From the NCBI GenBank assembly GCA_028673005.1, contig CM054116.1:80054572-80118571 (forward strand): 64,000 bases of DNA. Reading direction: 5' to 3'. The translations under genes and the position numbers were made by a program. Numbering within the stretch: position 1 is the first letter of the stretch; each line of letters begins with the position of its first letter. The DNA comes from Tanypteryx hageni. Lineage: Eukaryota > Arthropoda > Insecta > Odonata > Petaluridae. Shown here in pieces: positions 48,851 through 62,714 of this stretch. The notes below the pieces were generated by a model. That model worked only from the letters and a program-made list of their open reading frames with translations. It was not told where the DNA came from and did not search any database.

Positions 48851-49385
48851 CCAAAGTAAAATATTTTTCATTTTGGTCATAATAAAAGATTCGTATACAT
48901 GGACGCAAATTTCATTTACGAAAAAGTTGTTCTTTTACTAAGAGCTATGCTGTTTGATATTTGGTCCTCAAAAGGTTTTTTTTGCGTTTAAGTCCAAAGA
49001 ATTCACGCGCTCACGAAACGATGCAGGCGACACGATGAACATTCCTGAAATAAAAATAAATTCTTCCGCCTCAAAAATATTCAGACCAGCGTTTTTTGTC
49101 TTTTTAGGCCGTTTAAAATGTTTTCGCCCTTGGACGCTCCTCCCGTCGCCGTAAATATAATATAAAGTCAAGTTGCGGAATAAAAAATTTCGTTTCGGAA
49201 AATATATAGAGCCAACACATTATTAAACAGGTAAGATACGGACATTTTTTTCTCACCCGAACATATATAGATATACATATATTTCCTTTTCTTCGGCAAA
49301 TGTATATTTTTCCTTCGAATTTTTCTCAGCGTTTTTCCTCTCTTGTTATGCGGCCCGCATAGGAATTACCCATTCACGTGCCACG
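48851..49385. other. AT-rich sequence without recognisable genes
   Basis: Two opposite-strand frames of about 67 codons overlap at 48954-49171; neither has a recognised motif. Confidence 0.5.
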
Positions 49386-49389
49386 ATCT

Positions 49390-49690
49390 TAAGCAACTAC
49401 GGGGAGAGGGGTGCGCAGGAAAAGAAGGGGAACGACGGAGGAGGAGGAATGGGATATGGAAGTTGGAGAGCTTAAGAGAAAGTAAAGAAAAGGAAATGAG
49501 GAGAGGGTGGTCCTGGTGAGAGAGAAAGAGGTGGAGAGGAAGAATAGGAAGGAGAGAGCAAAAGGAAGAATGGAGGAATAGATTGGTTGAGCGCAAGGAG
49601 GGAGTTATGTATGGCGGAGAACGGCGGAGGGATGAGGAGGGAGAAGATGGAAGAAGGAGAGTAAGTTAGGGAGAGGGGAAGAGTGGGACG
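49390..49690. repeat. GA-rich tract
   Basis: The + strand is almost pure purine, and the minus-strand frames (up to 162 codons) are Ser/Pro/Leu/His-rich low-complexity translations. Confidence 0.7.
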
Positions 49691-52335
49691 ATGCTGAGAC
49701 TGGTGATCTGGGTGCTCCAAAGCGTCGCCACCGCGGTCGCCGTCCAATAATCGAAGTAGATTCGGACTATGGGTTCGGCTGTGAAGTGATGGTCGCATAA
49801 TAAAAGAGTGGCTGCCAGGAAGGAGACCATGGTGATGGGACGTCAAGGGAATAGACCGGCTACCATTGGACGCCGTTCCGATGGAAATAGATGCGAGAGA
49901 GTTTTCGTGAGATAAATAAGGATTTGAATTAAACGGTAAAACGGCTCGGTTCTTTGTCATGCCGTCGCGTTCATTTTATTCAGAAGGTGTCCTTAAGGGG
50001 TGACTGGAGAGAAATTCTCGTTTCCGAGCTTCCGACTGCTTTTCTTTTTCTCGAAGAAAAAAGTTTCATGTCACGTTGGGTGCTCGAAAGTCTATTCTCC
50101 GTGACGTTAAACGTCGTTCGTTTCGAGAACCTTTTCGAATTGTGTGGCCTTTCCTTCTACGCAGAAGGCGGCGATTTTCGAGTTTCCCTCTTGTTCGTTA
50201 GAATTTCTCGGTTGATAAACACTCGACCAGGCTTGAATTTAAGGTAATTGCACCAATGATACCGACCGTTTCATGTTATCTTTTCAAGAATCCGGCGTTT
50301 TCTCTGGTGTGAATGACCGAAAGTAAAGTGCAAGTAGTTTTTGGCAATAGCATAACTGATTATTGGTACGAAAGGAATTTAGAGCTAACGTATTTCTTTC
50401 TCATTTCATTGACATATTTGTCTTCCTAGTTTCGTATATTCCTTCCTAATTATTTAATGAGCAATTCATGGTCTGATATATGGAAGAAATGCTCAAACCG
50501 ATCTAATTATTAAATGTTACTTTCATCTTGAAGCATGAGACCTTAAATAAAAGTAATTTAAAAGAATAAATTAGTGAACAAGCGTCGGTATATAACCGCG
50601 ATTTCGAATCCGTTATTTTATATTCTACTTCGAATATTTTCTTTACTTCACGGCTTCTTAACGGAAACGCCATCGATAAAACTCCAATACCTTTGCTTCG
50701 TTAGCATGAACTTCGCATAAACGGACACCAGCAAGCTTCTCTGAGTGAACGAAGTCAAGGAATGCCCGAAATGCTTGGCCACGTGTCAAAAACACGACGA
50801 ATGGGTCAAATATGAGAAATTAAATCAGTCGTTTTGTATCGAATTGCCTCGGAAAATTTTCAAATTATACGCCTGGAAAACTTATCCAATTCGTCCATTC
50901 CCTGACATCGACTTTCTCTTTATGTTTTACAGCCATAGTCGTCGATTAAGGCCTCAGACTAAATATAATTCGGGATTAATTCAGCAGTGCGAAAGGGAAG
51001 GGTAATAATTGCAAATGGCTCCAGAAGCACCAACGGTTCGGTTTTATTGCAAGTTCCGAGGGGTTAGGGTGGTAACGGAGTTCTTGGAAAAATGAGGAAA
51101 GAGGAGGGAGGTGATGATTGGGAGGTGGGGATGGCGGAAGGAATAAGGAAGAGGGTAGAAGGGACAGGTAGAGGGCAAAAGAGGGGAAGGAGAAGTGTCC
51201 TAATGAGCTGCCAGAAATACAATTGCCATCCGTTCAACCTCGTCCCCTAAAAAACGCTCACCAAGAGGAAATTTATTCGTCGGTGGGATATTTTTGCGTC
51301 ACCCTCGAGTGCTGATTTGGGGAGAAGTTTTGGCAACCAGTCTTCGACCACTTTCACGCAGAATACGGATGAAATTTATTTTATGCACTCGCTCCTTTCT
51401 CAACGAGCATATGATTCCGATAAAGTTGAACAATTCTTAGTGTAAACGGGATTTTCCGAGGTCGTTTTCTATGCTTAACTTGAGCCTTTCGTGTTATAAA
51501 ATGTTTCTCCGAAAATGTCATTCCCACATGTATGTTGTAGTCGTAGTTGGTAAGTAGACGATTACGTAAATTATCGTGATAGCTATCGTTAATATAATTA
51601 AAATTTAAAAATAAGAATTAGTGCTGTAGGCGTAGGTAATTTGTAAGTTTTCCGTTCCAGAGAAATTTCAACGCTTACAGTTAATTTCGGAGTTTATTTC
51701 ATATTTGTGCTTAAATAAGTAATATTTTCAACAAGGGTGACATTTTTGTATGAGTCATGTTTTTGAAGTTACTTTTGCTTTAAATTATGCCGAAAAGACT
51801 TTATACATATTGCTGTCTGCTTTCGGATCTAAATAATGTTTTTTTATTCATCCCGTCCATACGTCCCCTTGCTGGCGAAGAGGTAGAGAAATATGTTCAT
51901 TGCCTTGTTCTCAATTAAGCCTAAAACGAAATCCGGAGAACATGGATGCTTTGAAAAGAGGACGTCACCGGAACGAAATAATAAACTCTGATACATAATG
52001 TCTCTAATTATCTTCCCTTTTCCCCCTTTGATCCGTCCTTAAGTGCCCACGTCATCAAGCCTCTCCGCTTCCTTCCCACTTCCTCACAAATCCTCGCCAG
52101 ACGTTTAAAACGAAAGATAAAAAACGAAGCGAAAATACCAAAAAATACGAGAGGGATTCTTTTCTTTCTCTTAAAAAAAAACGAGGCGGTTGGATAAAGA
52201 CGATCTTTTTTTCAGCCCACACCGACTGCCTCACGGAAACCGCTTCCGTGACATTATAAACACAGATGCCCGCTTGGCTTTGCCAATCCACCGACCGAGC
52301 AATCAACCCGCTCCTCCATGCTTTGCCAGAGACTC
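49691..52335. other. No recognisable gene
   Basis: The frames at 49954-50247 and 50745-51005 (+) show no known motif. A short purine-rich patch lies at 51060-51200. The rest is AT-rich. Confidence 0.5.
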
Positions 52336-52338
52336 ATT

Positions 52339-52402
52339 TTACTCACTCTCTCTCTCTCTCTCTCTATCCCTTGCGCGCACACACACACACACACGCGCGC
52401 GC
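52339..52402. repeat. Compound (CT)n-(CA)n-(CG)n microsatellite
   Basis: A CT run at about 52342-52366 is followed by a CA run at about 52377-52394 and a short CG run. It accounts for the Ser-Leu and His-Thr runs in the two forward frames here. Confidence 0.9.
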
Positions 52403-53590
52403 TCTCCCTTGTACCTCGTACGCTTCATTTGCCGGCCTTTCCTCTCTCCTTCCCCATTTCATATCACGCGTAAGCATCTCTACTCAATCTCAACTCTCTT
52501 ACCCGTTAAGCCCTACATCATCTCCATCCCGGCGGCTATGATCCTCTTCGGTTAGCTGCAATGAATCAGTGCTTTGATACGCGTGCCGCAATAGTTAAAG
52601 CGTGGCTGAACTATCATTAGCCAATTTTCTGCCGACGGATTCGCTGAACTCGAGAATTTTCCCGTCTTCACGTCCTCGGAGTTCGTGCGAAGCCTAGGTA
52701 CATCGTCAGTACGTGGTACCGATATCGACGGTTATATAATTTGTATCTAGAGAAAATATTACGGTTGTTAATTTTATAACGTCAAGCTAAAATGTCTCTA
52801 ATCAAGAAAATTTTCTTGTCGATCGTGTTCGGCAGTATTAGAACCACGCGGAAAATTGTGAAATACAACTAATCAGTAATTCTACAAAATTTCACAATTT
52901 TAAGATAATATTTTCGTCTAAATTATAAATATTGCGATAAAAGCTGAAGTGTAACCTTAGGTTTGACATAAAGCAGAGGAGTGGGCGACGTCGCCAAATC
53001 ATAAACTCTGAGGAGAATGGCATAAACGGCAGTTGTGCACGACGTGGCAACGTTACTGTTTAGTGATTGGATGCAGCCCTCTTCGGCAATTCCCCCTCTT
53101 ATTTGTCTTTATCAGAGCTTAAGTTAGATTAGGATTGCTGTAGTAAATACCACACATCGTTTCATGCTGTAAAACTGTCTACAGGTTATGTCTATGCATA
53201 ATGTGATGAAATCAATAGTTTTTTCGGATATTTTCCTCACGTTTTTGCAGTAAGATTTCCAGCTTGCAGGAACACTTTTCGAAGTTGGGAATTTTTCCAT
53301 CGAGAACAATTTTTTCAGGAATTGACCGTTTGGACAGACTGCCTGTGCTCGGCAGAGATTAGACAAGTTTTGGTCGATTTCACTAAAATATAGCAATACG
53401 GAAAACGAGTGGTGAGAAATGAAATATGAAATCGTTTGGCTCGCACGTGCGAATAAAGTCACAAAAAATATTGCATCTCTCTTCACAACCAATGACATTT
53501 TTTGAGGATATTTTTATCCCTCACAGCCATCGATGATGGTGCTTTGATCTTCTCGAGACTACGTCAATAGGTAAATTTCGGTTTATTGAC
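52403..53590. other. No recognisable gene
   Basis: AT-rich. The 124-codon minus-strand frame at 53124-53498 contains no domain I recognise and no obvious splice context. Confidence 0.45.
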
Positions 53591-53599
53591 AGAGCAAAG

Positions 53600-55520
53600 A
53601 GCCATCTGAACCTTTTTTGGGGCGTTAAACCGGCCTGAACCGGTTCCGTCTAAAAAGGCTCCCGTGTGCCACAGGGTTCGGTTAATATTAACCCGTACTA
53701 TGTCTTACCAGCTGTCCCCAGCAAAAAAATCTAACCCACGCCCGCCGGGTTGGTTTATTTTAAAGCTCCCTCCCGCCTCACTCACCCCGCGCGGCAAAGA
53801 AACCTACTAGACTCCCTTCACGCATCGGTCCGAAACACGCATTTCGTTCCAAAAAACTTCCGCGGAAAATTAATCTCCATTAAAAAAAACTACAGGATGT
53901 TATTGAGTGCAACATCCTTAATTCGGAGGAGTCTATTACGGATGCGCCAAAAGGGCACGGAACCGCGTTAATTCCTTCTCGCCTCATTAACATGGAAACG
54001 AGAGGATATTTTTCGGTCGAATTATTAATACGCGTTGCAATCATCTCTCAAAGTGATGAAAGAAAGCAGACAAAAATTCGAAAGAAACGACGGAAAAGTC
54101 CGGATGTTTGTAAGTGGGAGTTCTGTAACTTCGCAAATAAACGTCTCAATCCCAAGAGCGGGAATTTTTTTTCATTTTCGCGGGGATCCTCCCGTGAGTC
54201 CAGTTTTTGACGTCTCTTTCCGAGTCGTATAATGCGCGGGATGAAATACAATGAATTTCACCCTCCCTCTTTCTTTTCCAGGTCTTTTATATGCGCTCTT
54301 ATTTTGATGCGTGCTCGCGGACTTAATTTTTTTGTTTTTTTTTTCGAATCGTCGAAAATGCCGTCGCGTACGTTTCGGGTGTTTATCGTCCCATTATGAA
54401 AGGAAATTTTGTGTAGGATTAAATGTCCTTAGAGATGCTCATCAAACTGGCTTAAAGAGGAAGAATAATTTAAAATTCAGTCGACCGCCGGTTTTGGAGA
54501 TAATATATTCTAGTTTTTTTAGTGTTTTTTTTTTCGATTTTTTCCTCTCCGGTCGATGGCGAGAGACGGTCTTTAATCTTTATACATTTCGCGAACGTTA
54601 ATAAAACCAGTATGCTCGCCTCCGCAAAGATTTGCTATAATAAACGTAATCCAAATGTTTTCCCCGAGCATTTTGATTAACTATTATTCCCTTTCGTGCC
54701 CAAATCCCATACTCTTCCAACGGATGTGTCATTTTTTTGCGATTTTTACGATCGTTTTTACGACTCGGCGATGACAATTCTCGGCCCTTCGTTTTGAAGA
54801 ATTCCAGCTTTGAAACAACTCGGCTTAGAGGCCGTTCTCTCGACGGAATCACCTTCGCTCGCCTCCGACAGCGAGCAAAGGACGTAAGAATGAAGACGCG
54901 AGCTTCGAGAGTCCGAGAAAGTATACGGCATCGCGAAAAGATCGTCTTTTAAAGCAACATATAACCGAATGCGTTCGCGTGTTATAAATTACTCGTTTAC
55001 GCGATTGGATTCAACACGCGAAGGAGGAAAAAAACATAACCGGAAAGATATTGATGAGGCATATGCCTTCGAGATGGCCATCGTAGGAGCAAAACAGGCG
55101 AAGCGTGGTTGTCGAGTCGGTTGGGAGTTGTGCGAGAGAGGCGAAATCATCGGGAGGAGATGAGTTGCTGCGGCTGAACAATGGGCCGGCTGTCGTGAAG
55201 CAAATCGTCCTTACCTCGCCATCTAATACCCCGCGGTCATGCGCGCAGCATAACCAACGGGAATACCTAAACCAACCCACGCGCTTGACCCTCGTCCACC
55301 CGTCGACGTGAATCCACGGATGTCCTCCACCCTCACTCGCAGCTTTCCCTCCCTCCTTTCCGTCTCTTTTTTTCATTCAGAGCGTGCGTTTCGTTCGTGT
55401 TCTCTCTCTTTCGTCCTTTTATTTCCGCCCTCTCTCGCTTAATACGCGTCTTGTCGCACGTTCCTGCGCCTCGAAAACACCTGAGAGGTTTTTGCCGAGG
55501 TGGATTTTTCGCGAAATGAT
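53600..55520. other. Long CpG-rich, GC-balanced region
   Basis: This is the longest CpG-rich stretch in the window. It contains an inverted repeat AGGATGTT / AACATCCT at 53894-53901 and 53911-53918 with a 9-base loop. Many short frames occur on both strands, none with a recognised domain. It may be a promoter or enhancer region, or hold short exons I cannot identify. Confidence 0.3.
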
Positions 55521-56750
55521 CACGTTCTTCAAATATTTTGCGTAACCATACTCTTCTCTGCCACGTTCAAGATTAATATATTTGCATAAATGGGGTTGTT
55601 TGGCAAATAGAGTTATTAAATATAACCGGGTATGAAAAGAGGGTTTATATCAATAACTACGCTTTTTTATTGCAGCTTCTTTTTTCTTAATTTTGACGTT
55701 TTGTTCACTTATTTCACCGTTATTATTCCCATCTCTGAGATTTGTTTGTTCTCCCTCGCATCGTTTATATAATGTTTTTAACCATTCGCGGTTCCAATTT
55801 TGCGTCTACGTCCATGTTTGCTTTTACTCTCAAGTTCTTATTTTATCATTCATTTACATTTCTATCACCCCATCTAACTTCAATCTCTGCTGACGAATAC
55901 TTTTATTGTGATCTCTCATGCATTTATATTTTTGTAATTTAACGCTCCACCAGTCGTTCAATCTGTTTAGCTCACATATTATTTTTTCAGTCTTTCTTTG
56001 CATTACGCCAGTAATTTTCATGTCCCGTCTAAGAACTTTCTACCGAAATGTGCCAACATTTTAAAACGTCATTGTGAAAAAAATCATAGAAATCTCTCGA
56101 AACACACGATCTAAAGGGAAGAGCCTTTAGCCGACAGAAACGATTTCAAAGTCGAAGGAGGGAAAATGTAAATAAAGAAACGAAGCTGAATAGAATTCAA
56201 TAATTTGAACTATGTAAAGCGTGGAAATTCAGATTTATGCGATAGCCATATAAAGGTTTTCGACTTTGTCTATTTGAGAAATCTATCGATTGGATTCTAG
56301 CCATTTTATGACCAATATTTTTTTAAACGTAGTGTGTGATAGGGTGGGTTCTCCGAAATGGCGATAAAAAACAACGCTTGAACCCGTGAACAAACTCGAG
56401 TAAGCCGCAATTAAAAGGCAAAGTTCCGAAATCGGAGCGAAACTCATTTATTTCAAGGAGAGTCGCTGGACACTGACAATAATCGAACAAATCCCATAGG
56501 AGGCAAAAGGATAACTAACGGACGGGCGGACCGGGAATATGACGAAAGGCATTGGGCCAACTTGGGAAAGGGAAGTGAATGACCCAAAAAGAAAAACCAA
56601 CTAATCTCCTCGTGATGGCATATAATTTGAGTTTATGACTATATCGCAGCATCACATCACAACTAATATTTTCAGAAAAACAGCGTACCAACTTTCAGCG
56701 AGATAAAAGAATGGTCCGATCAGATGAAACCTCTCTAAAGATAAATAAAA
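55521..56750. other. No recognisable gene
   Basis: AT-rich DNA with short frames of no recognised family. Confidence 0.5.
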
Positions 56751-56759
56751 TAGCCCAAT

Positions 56760-57010
56760 CTCCTTAAATTACTCTTCAACCTTGTTCACCAACCTTCTCC
56801 CTAACTTTTTCGCTCCTTCGATCGCCAACTGCCGTTCCAGTAAATCACTCCCTCTCTCTCTTCTCATATCTCCCTCCATCTTGCGACTTCCAATCCTTCC
56901 CTTATGTTGTCGTCAAACATCCCCGTTCTTTCTAACCTCAGCTCCTCTCTCCCCTTATCCCTCTTCCTCCTCCTCCCATCAACCACCACATAAAGAGACA
57001 TTCCTTTAAC
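56760..57010. repeat. Pyrimidine-rich tract
   Basis: The + strand is C/T-rich and the 75-codon frame at 56782-57009 is low-complexity Ser/Leu/Pro. A purine-rich patch follows at 57105-57145 and 57315-57350. Confidence 0.6.
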
Positions 57011-59420
57011 GGGCCTCTTTGATGCGTTTCATTCTCCTCCCGAGGGTCCCGCCGATGACTTTAAGTTTTATTTTTATCGTAGCCTCCCGCTCCATCTTGG
57101 GACAGAGAGAGGAAGAGGGATAGAGACTAAGAGAGAGCAAATCTCGTTAGCGGAGATGTTAATGCCCGCATCTCCTATTCAGTTGTAGTCCCTTACCAGT
57201 TTTTGCGTTTGCTCGAGGAGTTTGCGGCGTTATTCAGGCATATGTGTATACCCGTGGGTTTTAATGCGAAGAAGGCCATTCATTTTCGCATTTCTCCCGG
57301 CCATCGAAACGATGTATACGGAGAGAGAGGGGGGAGAGAAAGAGGGAGGAAGTTTTATTTCTACTGAGCCGACATGATACGTAGACTGAGGAATATTTCC
57401 AATTCTTTAAAAGAGCATGCAGGTTGGATTACTGGTTGGGAAAATGTTGGGTTTTGGAGATATTCTCTCTAAAATAAATCTCTGTTCCTGATGGATGGGG
57501 TGTTTTGTTTGATCGCCTGTCTTTTAAAGGATTATGGAGGTATGGCTTTTCGTAAAATCATTTAAGTGAGCATATACTTACATATTTATATGTTTATCTG
57601 TGTATATAATTATATGTAGTCACAAAGTAAGTTAAATACAGCTTACAACTATTAAAATGATTGAGACAGTTTTCAAGTGATATTAGTAATTTCATTCTCA
57701 TCAGTTATTACTACGTTAGTCTGCCAATTAGATGATGAAGCTAAATTTCCCTTATTTCCGATCTGTAGCATTTTAGAATACGAATAGCTTATTATATAAT
57801 ATTTTCTTAAAAAGTTATATTATTTTAAATTATTTTTTGCCAATTTTCTGTTAAATTTGAGTTTTATGCTTCGAAGCCTGTAACTCTTAGTTACGATGTA
57901 AATTCTCATTTAATTATCTCACGCGTGATCTCGATATTATGTTCCAGGCATTATTCTAATCGAAAAAAATGCTTCGCATAATTCAATGTTTTTATATATC
58001 TAATTTTGATTAACGTTTCTATGTTTGAAAGAATTATGCCATAAGAAAGGGATTCAAAAATAAACACTTAATTATAAAAAAGGGAAAAATAATTAAATCG
58101 GTATCTCCAATAGCCATGGAAAAGTTATGAAAAACTTAGGTCAATCACCACAGGAGACAGCTGCATTGTAAGTGAAATGCGCATATGGATTTTCCTAGCC
58201 ATTTTGTGGGTATTGGTGTTACCTTAGATAAATATTTATTTTTGAAGTTTTGATACTTAAGCGCTTATTTTTTAAATGGTTTTCGACCCTTAGACGAGCA
58301 CAATAAATATCTATTAAAACCATAAATGGGATGAGTGTTGATGACGCATAGGAACAGATATTGGATATCTTCAAATGAGGCAAAAAGTGGAAAGCAATTA
58401 AACGAAATGAATTCTTTCAAGGAAATATCGATTTAGAAAAAAGCTACCTTGGCTAAATGAGAAGATGAAAAGCGTATGCTATAAAATTCATTTAATAGCA
58501 TGTCATTATTATAAATAAAACCAGCCTAGGTAAAATATCATTACATCCGCACGAAACGGCAGAATCGACTTGACCCTTTGTATTCACACGAGGAAGATGA
58601 AATCGCAACTTAAATTATTGGAAGCGAGAGTAATATTTCTTTCGAGTCGTCTCTCGTTCGTGTTAGGTGATTAAAAATATTGATGCTTCAAAAATGAAAG
58701 CGACGATAGCGTTTTGACATACATCCAAATCGGATAGCTAATTCACGGAGACATAAAAACATGAGAGTAAATATTTAATTGGCCCATAAATCTCTGACAC
58801 CATCTCCAGATTCCTCCTTTTGTTAGCTATCAAATTAATATTCTCCAGGAAGGTAATTAAAAGCCTCAGACGTATATGTCCCTGTCTGCTTATGCTTCGA
58901 AATACTAGCTACGATACCAACTCCTCGTTACACGCCATGAATTATAATCGCCATCGTATTTTGTTTTCGATGCTATCGATGTTCGCATTTCAAGCGTAAT
59001 TATGAGGTGCGAGAAGAAATCTGGATTTATCACAATCTCCAACGTGAGCTTGCGTGGTTTTAAGGTTGAGATACCTGGCTGATGACGATTTCAGCGTCTT
59101 AACGTTTTATCCTCGTTAATTCCCGCGAAGTATAAGCGATTCAGCTTTGACGTCAATCTAATTTCATAATACAACCTGTGGTTCATGAATCGCGTAAACC
59201 TTTCATACCGACAAATTAAGCTAAGATTGAGATTGGGCATTGGGTAATGTAGGCATTATCTGGAAAATTACACTACGGATGGACCGCTTCATAGGTTGTC
59301 AAACGAGAAATTTATTACTATCTATTTGCTATTTTTAATGAGAAGCTACAAAATGAAGAAATTTTCGTATTTATTTTAGGAGAGCTTGTGATCAAATTAT
59401 TTGCACTTATTATAAGCAAA
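57011..59420. other. AT-rich sequence without recognisable genes
   Basis: No transposon ends, RNA genes or coding regions were recognised in this interval. Confidence 0.5.
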
Positions 59421-59424
59421 TATG

Positions 59425-59490
<66 letters not shown>
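59425..59490. repeat. (AT)33 microsatellite
   Basis: An uninterrupted run of about 33 AT units that ends 31 bp before the hammerhead-like motif at 59522. Confidence 0.98.
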
Positions 59491-59492
<2 letters not shown>

Positions 59493-59499
59493 ACGGCAA

Positions 59500-59585
59500 C
59501 TAGGTGTTAAGGGAAGTTATGCTGACGAAGGGATCATCCCGAAAGCTTCAATCTATGTGTGTAAATGTCTTTCAGACACCCCAGC
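59500..59585 (+). ncRNA. Hammerhead-ribozyme-like motif, probably from a Penelope-like element
   Basis: CTGACGA at 59522-59528 matches the CUGANGA core exactly. It is followed by GGGA-TCA-TCCC (59530-59540), which forms helix II, and GAAA at 59541-59544. A GTC that could be the cleavage triplet lies at 59567-59569. GGTGT at 59503-59507 can pair with ACACC at 59576-59580, closing an outer helix I. Helix III is the weak part: the bases after GAAA do not pair convincingly with those before GTC, so the copy may be inactive or the match partly fortuitous. The adjacent (AT)n tract is typical of insertion into AT-rich DNA. Confidence 0.45.
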
Positions 59586-62500
59586 AGCTCTTCTATTGGT
59601 AAGCGTCCACGGTGTGTGTGTCGAACACTTATTTTCTTCCTCTTCCTAATAGAATATGATGTTTCAAATACGCAGAATGTTGGCATGTATAGGAGATTAA
59701 AATTGAAAACAATTCTATTAGGAATTGAAATTCCAAAAAAATTATTTAAACTCGTGAAAATACTTTCTTAATCTGAGTCGGACAAATTAAGGCCCCTCGA
59801 ACCCATTCAGTGTTACCAAAGGAATTGTAAGTAGGAGTTAAGCTGAATATTTGCCATGTGCAGCAGTAATTTATGTTCACTTTATGGTGCTCAAACGTCT
59901 GCGAAAAATAAACTACCTCCAGTAGTTGAAATGAAGATTCTTTTTCACTCTTAAATTTTGCCAGAAAAGTGCGTATTTTATCCGCAATTACATTCTTAAA
60001 CGCTTTATTGTCGTGATCACCAGTCATAGCTATAAAGCGCGGAAATCTATCAATTTTATACTAGCGTAGAAAAATAGAATAGGAATGAAGGAGTTAGATA
60101 AGGACAGAGAAAGAGCAAATAGTATCTTCCAGTCTGAGCAGCATTCCTACCTTTCACCTGTGGATCCCTGAACTCGGATTCATCACAATCCTTTTCCCGT
60201 CGGATACACATTCTCGCTCCCTTTCTCCTTCTTTCTTCCCCTCTCGTGGTCGCCTTCTCGCGGCGGCAAATAAGAGCTCCCTTCGCGGTAGGATGGCTTT
60301 ATGGCTCCGTCTCCCGGCTAACGAGGTGCCCCACCCACGTGATCTTAACCTTTTAATTGCCGGCGGACTTCAGCTGCTTAAATAATCCTTTCTCGCGGCT
60401 ACACCTGCTGGAGCACAAATAAAAGACGTTGCGTTCTCGAGCCTTGTGGGTGCGACGCTTTCTGGGATTCCACGGGGATAACCGCTTGACTTTACAGCGA
60501 AGGTATAATCGGATGACCTTCGCTCCCTTCCAGTCTTCTGCGGAGGGCGCGGCGGTTCTTTGGCAGCGGCTGGTGCTGCTTTCCTTCCTAACTCTTTCCA
60601 ATACATGCGTTTTCATTCGTCACGCTATGAGGGATGATTCGCCTGCTTCCAACGGAATTTTCTTCTACTCAGGCCCTTACACTTATCTTTCCTCACATAC
60701 CTGTCCAAATCATCAGCATCTTCAAACGAATGATTTAGGTGACTACCATAGCCATAAAACCGTACATTTGACCGTTTTACTGCTATAGGAGTTACCTATA
60801 TCATTAACTTGATAGAAGCCATAAACATGACTCGTTTTAGAATGTTTCGAGCTCGCCTAATAAATCCATTCGTTATTACAACCGCTCCCGATTTCAATCG
60901 ATTGGAGAGTTTCCTTCATCCACAGTAAGCAAACGGATATAAGGGTGCACATGATCGAAACAACATGTTCAGCGTTGATGGGAACATTTCGAAGACTCAA
61001 ATCTCCGCTCCGCTTTTTCATACGGTCTTTCGTTATTTTTTCAATTTGAACGTTAATAATGTTTGCGGTAGTCTCATTCCATTACGATTTCCCATTAAAT
61101 TTAATGAAAGGGATAAGGCTAGGCAAGTGTGAATGAGGGTTACCAATTCGCGCTACGCGCTTAAGGGAGCCCTGTGGTTCGATATTACTGGAAGCACAGT
61201 CTTTTTTGTATAATTTTAAGGGAGGTTCACAAATGACGACCCTGAGTCAAATGAAATGTTTTTTCCCTCGCATACAGTTTTCGATTTGAATTTTAAGAAT
61301 TAAGATTGATTCAAGAATTTAATTTCAGAAACTTTTAGTTCATTTTTATTTGATTATATTTTAATTTCATTATTTTTGCCTTTAAATTCTAGTTGAGTTG
61401 GAATTAATATTAAGAAATTATATTCTCTACGCAGTCCTCTTAATCGCATAAATTCGAGGGAAATAGAGGGAAAATTAATCAGAAAACAGTTGTACCTAGA
61501 CCATAAAGATACATATGCAAACTTCAGTATAAAATGCATTAATTTCTTATGTAATAATACAAAGTTACCTTTTATGCTGATTCCCAAAATTAATCTATTG
61601 TCTCATAAATGCCGCTGAAACTTTTAGATCGACACCGCTTATCATGCTATTTATTATATGGGGCATAGGAATGAAATGGCGTTCGTTTATTCCTGCGCAG
61701 TGTTTCGCGATGTGTAACTTCGAATCATTGGGAATAAATCATACAATTGCTTCGCTTAGTAACAATTTCGCATTTATACCCGCAATAAATAACCATACAA
61801 GTTCTAAGGAAATGCTAATGTTCTGAATTACGTCATATTTTAATTCGATACTGACGTCACTCCTTATAATAAACCTACCCATCAAACAATTTGTTTTAAA
61901 GTTTATTGCATTTAATTCGTTCCATGCTGTCCAGGAAATTTAATACTAGATTTTTCGAGAACACCTTTCACCAACTTGGTCATAATGAACCTTACATGTG
62001 GATACGAGTACACGCTAATGACGGTTTTGCCTGTGTTGCGTGGGATGCTTTTACGACCACAGTTAAAAGATATTAAACCCGGTGAAATACAGTTTTCTCT
62101 TATTCCTTCCGTCGTATTCGATTGAACAGTCGCGCGTAATTTAGAATCGGAGACATGGCGACACGTCCCTTAATTTATTTATGAATTTACGCTAGCAATA
62201 TAAAATGACTAGAGGAAAATTAGTGGTCATGTATACATGGACGCATATACACATTTTTACGAAGTAGCGGCGCGGTAAAACCAACGAGTTTCAGTTCTTT
62301 CATGAGAAGGCTCTATTTTATTTCAGTACAATGGCATAAATTGGTAAATCCATGACCTAACATTGAAACTAATGCACATTCCACCGATTACGTGAGAATC
62401 CCTTGTTCACAAGCTTCAGATTTACGTTTATTGAAGCGTTTCCTTTGATTATTCCACAGAATAAATTGTTAAAACCTATCAGTTTTAAACGATAGGCTGT

Positions 62501-62690
62501 CTTCAAAATTTAGGATTTTTTCCTAGTGGTTAAAAAGACGTTTTAAAATTTAAACCTGCATGGTTGCACCACGATTCCTTTAAGCAGGCATGTCAGATAA
62601 ACAAATTTTACCGCGTTATTGTATTCAAAGTGCTTATTACGTTCCAGAAAGAACCGTGGAGCTCATCTTATGGCTGATGTAATTGTAAAA
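59586..62690. other. No recognisable gene; GC-balanced part at 60150-60640
   Basis: The 60150-60640 part is richer in CpG, with overlapping frames of 78-119 codons on both strands and no recognised domain. The remainder is AT-rich and unremarkable. Confidence 0.45.
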
Positions 62691-62714
62691 CAATGTTTCT
62701 CCGGTATCCATGAA

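Noticed and set aside
49472..49960. 162-codon minus-strand frame
   Set aside because: Most of it is the translation of a purine-rich tract and is low-complexity.
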